NCBI RefSeq assembly: GCF_002007605.1 | Contig: NZ_CP019799.1 | Location: forward strand, 3,822,001 to 3,886,000 | Source of the DNA: Cellvibrio sp. PSBB023 | GTDB lineage: Bacteria; Pseudomonadota; Gammaproteobacteria; Pseudomonadales; Cellvibrionaceae | Direction of reading: 5' to 3' | DNA length: 64,000 nt | In this document: piece by piece, positions 8,986-19,293 of the stretch | Position numbering within the stretch: the stretch's first letter is position 1 | Layout: the number at the start of each line of letters is the position of its first letter | Program-made: the position numbers and the translations under genes | The notes under the pieces: model-generated | Told to the model about the DNA's origin: nothing | What the model saw: only the letters and a program-made list of their open reading frames with translations | The model's database searches: none

Positions 8986-10200
8986 ATGACCACTTCTTCG
9001 ACAATGAACCCCCAGCGGTTATTTACCGCTTGTTGTATTGCCCTGATCGTTACGGCAATGACCTTCGCGATTCGCGCGGGTATTTTGACTGAGCTCAGCG
9101 TCAAATTTAATTTCAATAACACCGAGCTGGGTTGGATTAATGGCATGGCGTTTTTGGGTTTTCCCATTGCCATGATGTTCGGCGGGTTGATTTATAACTA
9201 CGTGGGCGCACGCACCCTTATGTATCTGGCGTTTGCCTGCCATCTGCTGGGGCTGATTCTGACCATTACCGCCGGCGGATTTTGGACGCTGTTGCTGTCG
9301 AGCTTTTTTATCGGTTTTGCCAACGGTTCTGTTGAAGCAGCCTGTAATCCACTGATCGCCGATATTTATCACACCCGCAAAACTGCCATGCTCAATAAAT
9401 TCCATGTGTGGTTCCCGGGTGGGATTGTGATCGGCTCCTTGGTATCGGCGCTGATGACCAAATTGGGTTTGGGCTGGCAGATGCAAATCGCGATTATGAT
9501 CATTCCGACCTTGATCTACGGATTCATGATTTTTGGTCAACCCTTCCCCAGCATGGCGAACTCTGAAACCTCAACTGCGACTAACATCAAAGCACTTTTC
9601 TCGCCTTTGTTCATCTTCATGATTGTGTGCATGACCATGACGGCTATCTCTGAGTTTGGCGCTCAGCAGTGGGTAGGGCGTATTTTTGAATCTTCCGATG
9701 TACACCCCATGATGATCTTGGCTCTGACCGCAGGTTTGATGGCATTGGGGCGCTTCTTTGCCGGCCCTCTCGTTCATGCGTTTAATCCGGCGGGGGTACT
9801 GGTGATGTCGGCGATAGTGACCACCATTGGTTTGATTTTATTGAGTCAGGCATCGGGCGCGATGATTTATGTATCGGCAGCGGTATTCGCCTTGGGTGTG
9901 ACCTACTTCTGGCCAACTATGATCGGCTTTACCAGTGAATATATGGCAAAAACCGGTGCTTTGGGTATGTCGCTGATGGGGGGAGCAGGTATGTTCTCGG
10001 TGAGCATGTGGAACCCGGTGATTGGTGGCTGGTTAGATGATGCAAAGAAAGAGGCGATTGCAAGCGGTGTTACCGGCGATGCGGTTGAGCTGGTTGCCGG
10101 TCAGGCAACCTTGCAAAGCTTGGCAATGATCCCTGGTGTATTGATCATTGCGTTCGGTGTGTTGTTCGTATTGCGCAAACGTTTTGCTCACAGCGAGTAA
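8986..10200 (+). CDS. Sugar MFS transporter
   Basis: 404 residues with twelve likely membrane helices in two halves of six. The short loop after helix 2 (GLIYNYVGARTLMYL) and the acidic pattern around FANGSVEAACNPLIADIY recall the FucP-like sugar:proton symporters. It would import the substrate handled by the two preceding enzymes. An ATG at 8986 follows an A-rich leader with an AGG. A strong terminator follows 18 bp after the stop, making this the last gene of the cluster. Confidence 0.88.
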   Translation: MTTSSTMNPQRLFTACCIALIVTAMTFAIRAGILTELSVKFNFNNTELGWINGMAFLGFPIAMMFGGLIYNYVGARTLMYLAFACHLLGLILTITAGGFWTLLLSSFFIGFANGSVEAACNPLIADIYHTRKTAMLNKFHVWFPGGIVIGSLVSALMTKLGLGWQMQIAIMIIPTLIYGFMIFGQPFPSMANSETSTATNIKALFSPLFIFMIVCMTMTAISEFGAQQWVGRIFESSDVHPMMILALTAGLMALGRFFAGPLVHAFNPAGVLVMSAIVTTIGLILLSQASGAMIYVSAAVFALGVTYFWPTMIGFTSEYMAKTGALGMSLMGGAGMFSVSMWNPVIGGWLDDAKKEAIASGVTGDAVELVAGQATLQSLAMIPGVLIIAFGVLFVLRKRFAHSE

Positions 10201-10218
10201 GGTTTTTGCTGGACTCAG

Positions 10219-10242
10219 AAAAGCGCCTGCGGGCGCTTTTTT
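10219..10242 (+). terminator. Rho-independent terminator after the MFS gene
   Basis: Stem AAAGCGCC / GGCGCTTT with a tight loop, followed by a run of T. It ends the 6654-10200 cluster. Confidence 0.9.
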
Positions 10243-10525
10243 ATTGGGCTTAAGATACTGAATATTCAGGAAATCTCATCGATTGTAAGAAGTTGCTGCA
10301 TTTGGCGACAATTATGGGAACTGTGTCACATAAGTGAGTAGCGCTGTTGGTTTTTAAAAAGTACAAGCGCTATAAAAGACTGGCATGACCATGAAATGAG
10401 TGAGTGGTTTAGTGAGGCTCAAAAGGATTTGAGTTTCCATGCATCCCTCTCCACAGTGTATTTCCTTCCTTGTCTGTATTACTTCCCTGTTTGTCTATCA
10501 TTTCCCTGCTATCTGCAAAGGCCGT
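10243..10525. other. Gene-free stretch between convergent genes
   Basis: The rest of a 325-bp gap between the MFS gene and the stop of fghA. Small open frames on the plus strand are without a ribosome site and run into fghA antisense. Nothing else is recognised. Confidence 0.5.
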
Positions 10526-11386
10526 TTAGTCACTGGCAATGGCTGGATACAAGTGGTTGGCGTGGTATTGCAGGTGTTCGTCGATAAAGCTGGCGATGAA
10601 AAAGTAGCCGTGATCATAACCGGTGCGGGTGCGATAAATCAGCGGTTGTCCCGCCTGGGCGCAGGCCGCGCGTAGGGCATCAGCACCCAATTGCGGAGCC
10701 AGGAACTCATCGGCGTCGCCCTGATCGATGAACAGCTCTTGGGTTGAGGCACTGTTCGCAATGAGCGCACAGCTATCATACTGCTGCCATGTGCTGCGAT
10801 CATCGCCCAAATAACCGGTAAATGCTTTCTGACCCCAAGGGCATTGGCTGGGGTTGGCGATGGGTGCAAATGCTGATACCGAGGCAAAGCGACCAGGTTG
10901 GCGCAGTGCCAGTACCAGTGCGCCATGGCCGCCCATGGAGTGACCACTGATGGATTCGCGACCATTTACCGGGAAATGGGTTTTGATCAGTTCTGGCAGC
11001 TCACTGGTCAGGTAGTCGTACATGCGGTAATGCTCGGCCCAAGGCGCTTGGGTGGCATTCACATAGAAACCCGCACCGGAGCCAAAGTCGTAACTGTCAT
11101 GCTCACCGGGGAGATTGAGGCCGCGCGGGCTGGTGTCGGGGCACACAATGGCAATACCCAGTGCTGCCGCCATGCGTTGGGCGCCAGCTTTCTGCATAAA
11201 GTTCTCATCGGTACAGGTGAGCCCTGATAGCCACCAGAGCACGGGCACGGTGCGGGTTTCAGCTTGGGGCGGCAAATAAATTGCAAACACCATGTCGCAC
11301 TTGAGGCTGGTGGAGTGGTGTTTGTAGCGTTTAATCCAACCACCAAAACTTTTGGTGGTGGATAGGCTGGTCAAAATACTGGTCAT
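10526..11386 (-). CDS. fghA: S-formylglutathione hydrolase
   Basis: 286 residues, alpha/beta-hydrolase of the esterase D family. The nucleophile elbow is GHSMGGHG (Ser150) and the catalytic His is in GYDHGYFF (His259). VLWWLSGLTCTDENFMQKAG is a hallmark of this enzyme. It hydrolyses S-formylglutathione to formate and glutathione, the second step of glutathione-dependent formaldehyde removal in the cytosol. The ATG at 11386 has AGGG just upstream; a frame extending 29 codons further is intergenic. It lies 83 bp downstream of the partner dehydrogenase gene and is probably co-transcribed with it. Confidence 0.95.
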   Translation of the reverse strand: MTSILTSLSTTKSFGGWIKRYKHHSTSLKCDMVFAIYLPPQAETRTVPVLWWLSGLTCTDENFMQKAGAQRMAAALGIAIVCPDTSPRGLNLPGEHDSYDFGSGAGFYVNATQAPWAEHYRMYDYLTSELPELIKTHFPVNGRESISGHSMGGHGALVLALRQPGRFASVSAFAPIANPSQCPWGQKAFTGYLGDDRSTWQQYDSCALIANSASTQELFIDQGDADEFLAPQLGADALRAACAQAGQPLIYRTRTGYDHGYFFIASFIDEHLQYHANHLYPAIASD

Positions 11387-11469
11387 TCGAGTTATCCCTG
11401 ATGCGGTACAAGTGGCCGATGAGTCGGCCGGTCTCTCTGTTGTCATCACCTGCTGGATCATCCGTCCGA

Positions 11470-12666
<1,197 letters not shown>

Positions 12667-12689
12667 TTAATTATTGCTGTGGAGCAACA

Positions 12690-13580
12690 ATGCAACATTG
12701 GGAGCGGGTAGAGGCATTTATCGCTGTGGTTCGATTCGGTAGCTTTGCCGCTGCTGCCCGTGAGTTGCAGGTATCCAATTCCCATGTGAGCCGGTTGGTG
12801 AGCCAGTTGGAGCAACAATTGGGGACGCAATTGCTCTATCGCACCACGCGCCAAATCCGCCTGACCGATGCCGGGCAGCTCTACTATGAAAGCTGTCGCC
12901 ATTTGTTTGATGGGCTGCGCGAGGCGGAATCGCTGCTGCAGCATCATCAAGGCCAGCCTACCGGGCTATTGAAAATTACCGCTGCCACTACTTTTGGTGA
13001 TCGCTATATCGCCCCCTTGATTAATGACTTCCAGCTGCTTTATCCGCAGCTCAAAGTGCAGATGTATTTCAGCAATCGGCAAGTGGAGTTGATTGAGGAG
13101 GGGTTTGATCTGGCGATTCGCATGGGCGTGATGCGTGAATCAACATTGATAGCCAAGCGTCTGTGTGATCGCCAGGAATACATCGTCGGTTCGCCCGCTT
13201 ATTTGGCGCGTGTGTCGGCACCACAAACCCTCACCGATCTTGAGCGCCACAATTGCCTGGTCGGTACGCGCGGTTACTGGCTGTTGCAAGATCAGGGGCA
13301 GCGCAAGGACTTGGTCGCGCACGGCAACTGGCAAGCCAACTCCGGCCCGGCGCTGGTGGATGCGGCACTCAAAGGCTTGGGCTTGGCGCAACTGCCGGAC
13401 TACTACGTGGATGAATACCTGGCCGATGGTCGTTTGGTCGCGGTACTGAATGACTACCGCTTCAAGGATGCCGGTGTCTGGGTGGTTTATCCCCAGCAGC
13501 GCCATTTGGCGCCGAAGGTACGATTGTTTATCGATTTTTTGGCGGAGCGATTTGTGGATGGTGTGCCGAAAAGTGAATAA
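12690..13580 (+). CDS. LysR-family transcriptional regulator
   Basis: 296 residues. Winged helix-turn-helix at about 1-60 (FGSFAAAARELQVSNSHVSR), then a LysR substrate-binding domain (about 90-290). It is divergent from adhC, the arrangement in which LysR proteins usually control the neighbour and themselves. The effector may relate to formaldehyde or glutathione adducts, but this is inference from position only. The C-terminal half resembles the general PBP2 CrgA-like type, common in proteobacteria. Confidence 0.93.
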   Translation: MQHWERVEAFIAVVRFGSFAAAARELQVSNSHVSRLVSQLEQQLGTQLLYRTTRQIRLTDAGQLYYESCRHLFDGLREAESLLQHHQGQPTGLLKITAATTFGDRYIAPLINDFQLLYPQLKVQMYFSNRQVELIEEGFDLAIRMGVMRESTLIAKRLCDRQEYIVGSPAYLARVSAPQTLTDLERHNCLVGTRGYWLLQDQGQRKDLVAHGNWQANSGPALVDAALKGLGLAQLPDYYVDEYLADGRLVAVLNDYRFKDAGVWVVYPQQRHLAPKVRLFIDFLAERFVDGVPKSE

Positions 13581-13618
13581 ATTGGGGGGAATGTGGATAT
13601 AACTGCTAAAACCATGAA

Positions 13619-14302
13619 TCAAGAGTTGCTTGGTGGAATGTACTCATAAAAATTATTTGGATTTACGTTGATCTTAATTGGCTCCATGGGATCTAGGTTC
13701 GTTTTGTGTTCTAAGAAAATGGCAATGCGCCACTCATCTTGTTCAATGAAAGGTAAAACCGGAGATTTGCGTAATACATCTGTATTGATGCTTTTTAGGA
13801 ATTCACTTGGTGTTCCGCCTAGGCCCATTGCACTCGTTGCGGAGTGTAACGAGAGGGCCAGAGCGGTGTGATGGTAGGCAACTTGCCCGTAACGATAGCC
13901 CTTCACGGAGTGTTGTTTGGATACTTGATACAGTATTTCGGCACTTATTCGATCAATATTTTTTATCCCAAAAGTACATCCGCCAAAACTTTTATGGGCT
14001 GATTGGGAAATGGATATCCCGTGAAGTGACACTATATAATGGGGAATAATTTCGCAGCCTATCGATCCCGAGCCCTGGATCGTAATTTTATTTCCGTTGT
14101 TTGGATGGAAAGCTAGAGGTAATAGCGTTAGCGAGCTATTTGTTCCTTCAGCTGTATCCGCTCTAGCTTGATCTTCAATTTGTCGATAATAAACACTTGA
14201 TCTGAGCCAAATTGAACCATTGTGTACACTGCTCTTGTATACGTCAGTATCTACAGTTCGAAAAAGTATCGGTTGATCAAAGTCACTTGATATTTTATTC
14301 AC
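13619..14302 (-). CDS. Uncharacterised protein beside a toxin-antitoxin pair
   Basis: 227 residues from a GTG at 14302, chosen because GAGGG lies 8 bases upstream; the longer frame would borrow codons from the cheV relic. The translation is soluble, without signal peptide or membrane helix. A notable stretch is WLRSSVYYRQIEDQARADTAEG (residues split here as WLRSSVYYRQ and IEDQARADTAEG), a pattern I recall from uncharacterised bacterial proteins but cannot name. Base composition is lower in G+C than the neighbours. It is the first gene downstream of the relic of a cheV 3' end, consistent with an accessory gene. Function unknown; a defence or stress role would be a guess. Confidence 0.7.
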   Translation of the reverse strand: MNKISSDFDQPILFRTVDTDVYKSSVHNGSIWLRSSVYYRQIEDQARADTAEGTNSSLTLLPLAFHPNNGNKITIQGSGSIGCEIIPHYIVSLHGISISQSAHKSFGGCTFGIKNIDRISAEILYQVSKQHSVKGYRYGQVAYHHTALALSLHSATSAMGLGGTPSEFLKSINTDVLRKSPVLPFIEQDEWRIAIFLEHKTNLDPMEPIKINVNPNNFYEYIPPSNS

Positions 14303-14322
14303 GAATGCCCTCGTTTTCGTCC

Positions 14323-14421
14323 TTAGTTTGTTTTCTTTGCTGCCCCACGCAACTCCCATCAATCAGTTCGCGCGCATCAAGCTGGGTGAGGGCTTCGTCG
14401 GCGCCGACTTGGCCGGCTTGG
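14323..14421 (-). pseudogene. Relic of a cheV 3' end
   Basis: About 85 bases (14338-14421) match the last part of the intact cheV (15133-15217) at roughly 90%, in the same orientation, with one single-base deletion that breaks the frame. The relic even keeps an end that reads GAAKKTN-stop, against GAAKKAR-stop in the intact gene. It has no other coding value. With the intact copy it brackets the toxin-antitoxin genes. Confidence 0.8.
14338..14421. repeat. Direct repeat, left copy (cheV 3' end)
   Basis: Left copy of the direct repeat shared with 15133-15217; about eight differences including a 1-base gap over 84 bases. Possible att-like boundary of the inserted toxin-antitoxin cassette. Confidence 0.8.
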
Positions 14422-14430
14422 GTTATGTTT

Positions 14431-14712
14431 TTAAGCCGCATCCACAACACGCATTTCAACATGCAAGCCAGCCGCTGCGGCCATATTCACCAGTGCATCC
14501 AGTGCAAATACGTTGATCTTGCCGCGCATAAGGTCGGAGACTCTGGGTTGGGTGACGCCAAATAATTTGGCGGCTTCGGTCTGGTTCAGGCCGGTGCGCT
14601 CAATGTAGTCTTTGAGCGAGCGCATCAAGCTCGAGCGAAGCTTCATATTTTCTGCTTCTTCGGGGGTGTCTTCAATGGCATCCCATACGCTGGCAAATTG
14701 TTCATTACTCAT
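14431..14712 (-). CDS. XRE-family antitoxin (HigA-like)
   Basis: 93 residues with a helix-turn-helix at about 38-75 (LNQTEAAKLFGVTQPRVSDLMRG split as LNQTEAAKLFG and VTQPRVSDLMRG). This is the type found as the antitoxin and operon repressor in HigBA-like type II modules. Its start overlaps the stop of the toxin gene by 4 bp, so the order is toxin first, as in higBA. Its stop codon lies ten bases from the cheV relic. Confidence 0.85.
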   Translation of the reverse strand: MSNEQFASVWDAIEDTPEEAENMKLRSSLMRSLKDYIERTGLNQTEAAKLFGVTQPRVSDLMRGKINVFALDALVNMAAAAGLHVEMRVVDAA

Positions 14713-15047
14713 TTTCCAAGCTCCTGTACTAATTCACGGTAGCGGCTGGCGGCTAAATCCAAATCGGGCTTGCTGGTTTTTTGGGTTTTCTTCTGAAAGC
14801 AGTGCAGCACATAAACCGCGTCACTAAATTTGGCGACATAAATCACGCGAAAGGCGCCGGTAATATCCCGCAGTCTGATTTCGCGCACACCTTGACCAAT
14901 GCTGGGCATGGGTTTCCAGTCATCTGGCTCCAAGCCGTGTTGTATGTGATCCAGTTGGTAGCCTGCTTCTCGGCGTATCGACAAAGGAAAGCGTCGCAGA
15001 TTGTCGAGGGCGTTTCCTCTAAATTGAATAGGTTTGCAGTCGTCCAT
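14709..15047 (-). CDS. RelE/HigB-like toxin (phage Gp49-like family)
   Basis: 112 residues. The core (IQFRGNALDNLRRFP, GVREIRLRDITGAFRVIYVAKF, VYVLHCFQKKTQKT) is that of the RelE/ParE superfamily Gp49-like group, ribosome-dependent mRNA interferases paired with XRE antitoxins. The basic KKTQKT after the last strand is typical. It is translationally coupled to the antitoxin (4-bp overlap). Activity not tested. Confidence 0.85.
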   Translation of the reverse strand: MDDCKPIQFRGNALDNLRRFPLSIRREAGYQLDHIQHGLEPDDWKPMPSIGQGVREIRLRDITGAFRVIYVAKFSDAVYVLHCFQKKTQKTSKPDLDLAASRYRELVQELGK

Positions 15048-15117
15048 GAGTGATTTTATACAAAATTTTATATAAGTGGTAATTAAAGGTTACAGTTGGG
15101 TGTGTTTATCCGATGGG

Positions 15118-16011
15118 CTAACGCGCTTTTTTGGCTGCCCCGCGCAACATCCCATCAATCAGTTCCCGTGCATCAAACTTGGTGAGGGCTTCGTCGGCGC
15201 CGACCTGGCGGGCTTGGCTGACGCTGATGCTGCTGGACAGTGAGGTGTGCAGGATGATGTAGGCGCTGGCGAGTTGTTTGTCGTCGCGCACTGCAAATGC
15301 CAGTTCGTAACCATCGAGGCCGGGCATTTCTATATCGCTTACCAGTATGTCGATTGGCTGCCCGTTTTTGGCGGCGGCGCGCATGATGTCGAGCGCTTTT
15401 TGGCCGTCATCCGTGACTTGGTAGCGCACGTTGATGGCATCGAGTGAGTCGCTCAGTTGTTTGCGTGCGGTGCGCGAATCGTCCACTAGCAGGATATTCA
15501 TCGGGCGCAACTGCTCGCGCTCCACATCGGTAATCGTAGCGGTGGCTTTGGATGGGTCGAGTGGAAACAGGCGCGCCATAATCACTTCTACATCCAGCAG
15601 TTGCACCAGTCGGTCATCCACCTTGGTGACACCGGTGATATAGGTGCTGTTGCCTAAAAACTTGTCCGGTGCGCTGATATCGCGCCAGTTGGCATCGGCA
15701 ATGCGTTCAATCTGCCGCACCAGAAACCCCACTTTTTGCCGTTGCACATCGGTGATGATGATAAAGCTGCTCGCCAATAATTCTTTGGGCGTTGCGCCTT
15801 TGCCAACGGCAGCGGCGAGATCGACGATAGGCATGGTCTGACCGCGAATAGTGAGTGCGCCCAATATGCTCGCGTGTTGGTTGACCATGGGGGTGACTGG
15901 TTGGAAGGGAACCAGTTCCTGGATTTTCAATGTGCCCAAGGCAAACGTCTGCTGGTTATGCAGGCGGAATAATAAAAGCCCCTGGGAGTGATCAGCTTTA
16001 GAGGATGACAA
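15118..16011 (-). CDS. cheV: Chemotaxis coupling protein CheV (CheW-like + receiver)
   Basis: 297 residues. Residues 1 to about 160 are a CheW-like domain (TLKIQELVPFQPVTPM; GALTIRGQTMPIVDLAAAVG) that bridges receptors and CheA. From about 172 a response-regulator receiver follows (ILLVDDSRTARKQL; phospho-acceptor Asp226 in SDIEMPG). CheV couples receptors to the kinase and tunes adaptation. The start is a TTG at 16011 with GAGGAG nine to fourteen bases upstream; no ATG gives a full CheW domain. Its 3' end is duplicated at 14338-14421. Confidence 0.93.
   Translation of the reverse strand: MSSSKADHSQGLLLFRLHNQQTFALGTLKIQELVPFQPVTPMVNQHASILGALTIRGQTMPIVDLAAAVGKGATPKELLASSFIIITDVQRQKVGFLVRQIERIADANWRDISAPDKFLGNSTYITGVTKVDDRLVQLLDVEVIMARLFPLDPSKATATITDVEREQLRPMNILLVDDSRTARKQLSDSLDAINVRYQVTDDGQKALDIMRAAAKNGQPIDILVSDIEMPGLDGYELAFAVRDDKQLASAYIILHTSLSSSISVSQARQVGADEALTKFDARELIDGMLRGAAKKAR
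15133..15217. repeat. Direct repeat, right copy (inside cheV 3' end)
   Basis: Right copy of the direct repeat described at 14338-14421, lying inside the intact cheV coding sequence. Confidence 0.8.
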
Positions 16012-16099
16012 GGTAGGCAGCTCCTCGCAGGTTAACTGGGTTGAGGCGGGCGACAGGCCTGCAGTCGATAAACTGTAAGCCGATGCTGCCCGAATGGAT

Positions 16100-18010
16100 T
16101 TAACGCACCGCCAGTTTGGGGTCTGTGCTGGCGCTACTTAAGCGCTGACTGATGCGCTCGGCAATGGATTTTGCGTCTAATCCCTGGGTTGCCAATTGCT
16201 GCTTCTGGCTGGCGTGCTCCACAAACTCATCGCCAAAGCCCAGTTGCAATACTGGCAGGGTGAGTCCCTGGCTGTTGAGGTATTCACAAACACCGCTGCC
16301 TGCGCCACCGGCAATCGCATTCTCTTCCAGGGTGACCAGCAGTTGATGGCTGGCGGCCATCCGCTCGATCAGCTCGGTATCCAGTGGTTTTACAAAGCGC
16401 ATATCGCACAGGCTGTAGCCGTATTGGTCGGCCACTTGCTGCGCCACAGGCAGCAAGGTGCCAAAGCACAGTAAAGCGACCTGTTTTCCGTCGCGCTTTA
16501 ACAGGCCTTTGCCTAGCGGCAGGGCGGTCATGGTTTGTTCAATCACAACACCTACACCTGTGCCGCGCGGGTAGCGCACTGCTGCTGGGCCGGGGTGTTG
16601 ATAGGCGGTGTAAAGTAATTGGCGACACTCGTTTTCGTCGCTGGGTGCGGCAATCACCATGTTGGGGATGCAGCGCAGGAAACTGATATCAAAGCTGCCA
16701 GCATGGGTCGGGCCGTCCTCTCCTACCAAACCAGCGCGGTCGATGGCAAAGGTGACATCCAGATTTTGCAGGGCAACGTCATGCACTAGCTGGTCGTAGG
16801 CGCGCTGCAAAAAGGTTGAGTAAATCGCCACTACCGGTTTTTGGCCCTCGCAGGCAACGCCCGCTGCCAGAGTCACGGCATGTTGTTCTGCAATAGCGAC
16901 ATCATAAAAGCGCTCTGGGTAATGGGCAGCAAATTCCACCATGCCGGAGCCTTCGCACATGGCGGGGGTGATGCCGATGAGCTTGCCATCCTGCGCAGCC
17001 ATGTCGCACAGCCAGCGGCCGAATACATCCTGATATTTCACTTTTTTCGGTGCATCAATGGCCCCCAATTCGGCTTTTTTCGGCTCGATTTTATTGAGTG
17101 CGTGATAGCTCACCGGGTCAAGCTCGGCAGGCTCAAACCCTTTGCCCTTCTGGGTAATGATATGCAGCAGTTTCGGGCCTTTGACCTCGCGCAGATTGCT
17201 CAGGCAGCGCACCAAATCGCCCAGGTCGTGTCCGTTGATTGGGCCTACATAGTTAAAGCCCATCTCTTCAAACAGGGTGCCGGGAGACATAAACCCTTTG
17301 AAGTGCTCTTCCGTGCGGCGTGCAAATTCCCAGGCGGGCGGGATCTTGCCCAGTACTTGTTTACTGCCTTCGCGCAAGGAGTTGTAAAACTTGCTTGCCC
17401 AAATCTTGGAAAGATAGGTGGATAGGCCGCCCACATTGGGTGAAATGGACATATTGTTGTCATTCAGTATGACTAACATATCGGTTTCGGTATGCGCTGC
17501 ATGATTGAGCGCTTCAAACGCCATACCGGCTGTCATAGCGCCATCGCCGATAATTGCAGCGACTTTGCGTTCAATGCCTGCCATTTTGGCGCCAATTGCC
17601 ATGCCTTGGGCGGCGCTGATGGAAGTACTGGAATGACCGACACCAAAGGTATCAAAGACACTTTCTTCGCGTTTGGGAAAGCCGGACAAGCCGCCGCCTT
17701 GGCGAATACTGCCCATGCGCTCGCGACGCGACGTGAGAATTTTGTGTGGATAGGTTTGATGGCCAACATCCCACACCAGCCGGTCTTCCGGGGTTTGGTA
17801 CACGTAATGCAATGCAATTGTCAGCTCAACCACGCCCAGGCCCGCGCCAAAATGGCCGCCCGTTTGACCAACGCTGTAGAGCAAAAACGCGCGCAGCTCG
17901 TCGGCGAGTTGCGGTAGTTGCTTTTCGCTCAAGGCGCGCAGCTCAACGGGGCTGTCGATGCTATCGAGCAGCGGCGTAAGCGGGCGGGAGGTGGGGATCT
18001 CGTTATGCAT
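16100..18010 (-). CDS. dxs: 1-deoxy-D-xylulose-5-phosphate synthase
   Basis: 636 residues, normal length. The thiamine diphosphate motif begins [17 protein letters not shown] and ends NDNNMSIS. The transketolase-like middle domain has [13 protein letters not shown] and the [15 protein letters not shown] loop; a C-terminal transketolase domain follows. It joins pyruvate and glyceraldehyde 3-phosphate, the first step of the MEP isoprenoid pathway. It lies 65 bp downstream of ispA, the common xseB-ispA-dxs order of gammaproteobacteria. Start ATG at 18010. Confidence 0.98.
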   Translation of the reverse strand: MHNEIPTSRPLTPLLDSIDSPVELRALSEKQLPQLADELRAFLLYSVGQTGGHFGAGLGVVELTIALHYVYQTPEDRLVWDVGHQTYPHKILTSRRERMGSIRQGGGLSGFPKREESVFDTFGVGHSSTSISAAQGMAIGAKMAGIERKVAAIIGDGAMTAGMAFEALNHAAHTETDMLVILNDNNMSISPNVGGLSTYLSKIWASKFYNSLREGSKQVLGKIPPAWEFARRTEEHFKGFMSPGTLFEEMGFNYVGPINGHDLGDLVRCLSNLREVKGPKLLHIITQKGKGFEPAELDPVSYHALNKIEPKKAELGAIDAPKKVKYQDVFGRWLCDMAAQDGKLIGITPAMCEGSGMVEFAAHYPERFYDVAIAEQHAVTLAAGVACEGQKPVVAIYSTFLQRAYDQLVHDVALQNLDVTFAIDRAGLVGEDGPTHAGSFDISFLRCIPNMVIAAPSDENECRQLLYTAYQHPGPAAVRYPRGTGVGVVIEQTMTALPLGKGLLKRDGKQVALLCFGTLLPVAQQVADQYGYSLCDMRFVKPLDTELIERMAASHQLLVTLEENAIAGGAGSGVCEYLNSQGLTLPVLQLGFGDEFVEHASQKQQLATQGLDAKSIAERISQRLSSASTDPKLAVR

Positions 18011-18075
18011 TCGGCGTCATCATTCTGGTTATCGTGTGGCAGTCGACCATTGTAGGCAGCTTGGCAGAGGCTTGG

Positions 18076-18963
18076 CTAGTTCGACCTTTCTACTATATAG
18101 CGAGCCAGTTGGCGTAAATGCATGGCACTTTCGCCAAAATCCCGCAGCGCAGCCTGTGCTTGCTGGTGCAATTCGGTCGCTTTATCCCGGGCAGTGTCCA
18201 ACCCCAATAGTGATACGTAGGTCGGCTTGTTGCGAGCTATATCGGCGCCCTGTTGTTTGCCCAGAGTGGCGGTATCGGCAGTGACATCAAGAATGTCGTC
18301 CTGCACCTGAAATGCCAGACCAATAGCCGCTGCGTAGCTGTCCAGTGCGTGCAATTGTGTTGGCGTTGCGCCTGCTGCTGTCGCGCCCATGGCGACGGCA
18401 GCGCGAATCAGTGCCCCTGTTTTGTGGCGGTGCATGTTTTCCAATTGGGTGAGATCAAGCTGATGGTCAACGGCGGCTAGATCGATGGCTTGGCCCAGTA
18501 CCATCCCTTCAGCCCCTGAACCGGACGCCAGTTGGCGCACCAGTTGGATTTGGGTAGATGCCGGCAAATCTGTTTGGGTGAGCAGGTCAAACGCCAAGGT
18601 TTGCAGGCCATCGCCCGCGAGAATGGCGCTGGCTTCATTAAACGCAATATGGCAAGTGGGCTTGCCGCGGCGCAGGTCGTCGTCGTCCATCGCGGGCAGG
18701 TCATCGTGGACCAGGCTGTAGGAGTGCAAGCATTCAAGGGCGCAGGCGACGGGGTCGATAAGTGCGAGGTCGACCAGTGGATTTATCGCCAGTGCCGAGG
18801 CGTAGGCGAGAATGGGGCGCACGCGCTTGCCGCCATTGAACAGGCTGTAGCGCATAGCAGCGCGCAATTGCGTAGGGTCGCTGCCCAATGGAAGGTGGTG
18901 ATCCAGCGCACTGTCAACGCGGTGGCGACAGTCGCTGGCAAAGGTGCTGAAATCCTGACTCAT
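18076..18963 (-). CDS. ispA: Farnesyl diphosphate synthase (IspA, polyprenyl synthase)
   Basis: 295 residues. First Asp-rich motif DDLPAMDDDDLRRG and second motif QVQDDILD bind the magnesium-diphosphate groups; GGKRVRP is the isopentenyl diphosphate site. It makes farnesyl diphosphate from dimethylallyl or geranyl diphosphate with isopentenyl diphosphate. Its ATG shares one base with the xseB stop (TAATG), so translation is coupled. Confidence 0.97.
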   Translation of the reverse strand: MSQDFSTFASDCRHRVDSALDHHLPLGSDPTQLRAAMRYSLFNGGKRVRPILAYASALAINPLVDLALIDPVACALECLHSYSLVHDDLPAMDDDDLRRGKPTCHIAFNEASAILAGDGLQTLAFDLLTQTDLPASTQIQLVRQLASGSGAEGMVLGQAIDLAAVDHQLDLTQLENMHRHKTGALIRAAVAMGATAAGATPTQLHALDSYAAAIGLAFQVQDDILDVTADTATLGKQQGADIARNKPTYVSLLGLDTARDKATELHQQAQAALRDFGESAMHLRQLARYIVERSN

Positions 18964-19214
18964 TACGCATCGCCTTCGTCGGCATCAAAGGCTTCAAGGC
19001 TGACAGTGCCCTGTTGCTCAATCAACTTGGTCACTTGCTGCTCGGCAGCCGCCAAGCGGGTTTGGCATTCGCGGGTCAGTGCTATGCCAGTCTCAAAGGC
19101 TTGCAGCGACTCTTCAAGGGTCATATCACCTTGTTCCATACGGTTGACCAGGCTTTCGAGGGTGCTGAGCGACTGTTCAAAGTCGATGCTTTTTTTCTTG
19201 GGTGGCATGGTCAT
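18963..19214 (-). CDS. xseB: Exodeoxyribonuclease VII small subunit
   Basis: 83 residues, usual for Xse[32 protein letters not shown] (read as [12 protein letters not shown] and [12 protein letters not shown]) is the family helical core that binds XseA. The XseA-XseB complex degrades single-stranded DNA to short oligonucleotides. Two in-frame ATGs exist (19214 and 19208); the first is used. First gene of the xseB-ispA-dxs transcript. Confidence 0.95.
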   Translation of the reverse strand: MTMPPKKKSIDFEQSLSTLESLVNRMEQGDMTLEESLQAFETGIALTRECQTRLAAAEQQVTKLIEQQGTVSLEAFDADEGDA

Positions 19215-19245
19215 CTCTCGCTGGCGTGTTAACTCTCGGCGGCGG

Positions 19246-19274
19246 ATTATAAACCTGCTGCCACAAAACTGCAG
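19246..19274 (-). promoter_or_regulatory. Probable promoter of xseB-ispA-dxs
   Basis: A perfect TATAAT -10 (minus strand, 19246-19251) lies about 30 bp before the xseB start. The hexamer 17 bp upstream, CTGCAG, is a weak -35. It faces away from the small-RNA gene on the plus strand. Confidence 0.5.
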
Positions 19275-19293
19275 GCGTTTTGACTGGCAGTCG

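Noticed and set aside
14303..14362. Longer start of the unknown gene at 13619-14302
   Set aside because: The extra codons come from the cheV relic; a GTG with GAGGG just downstream is a better start.
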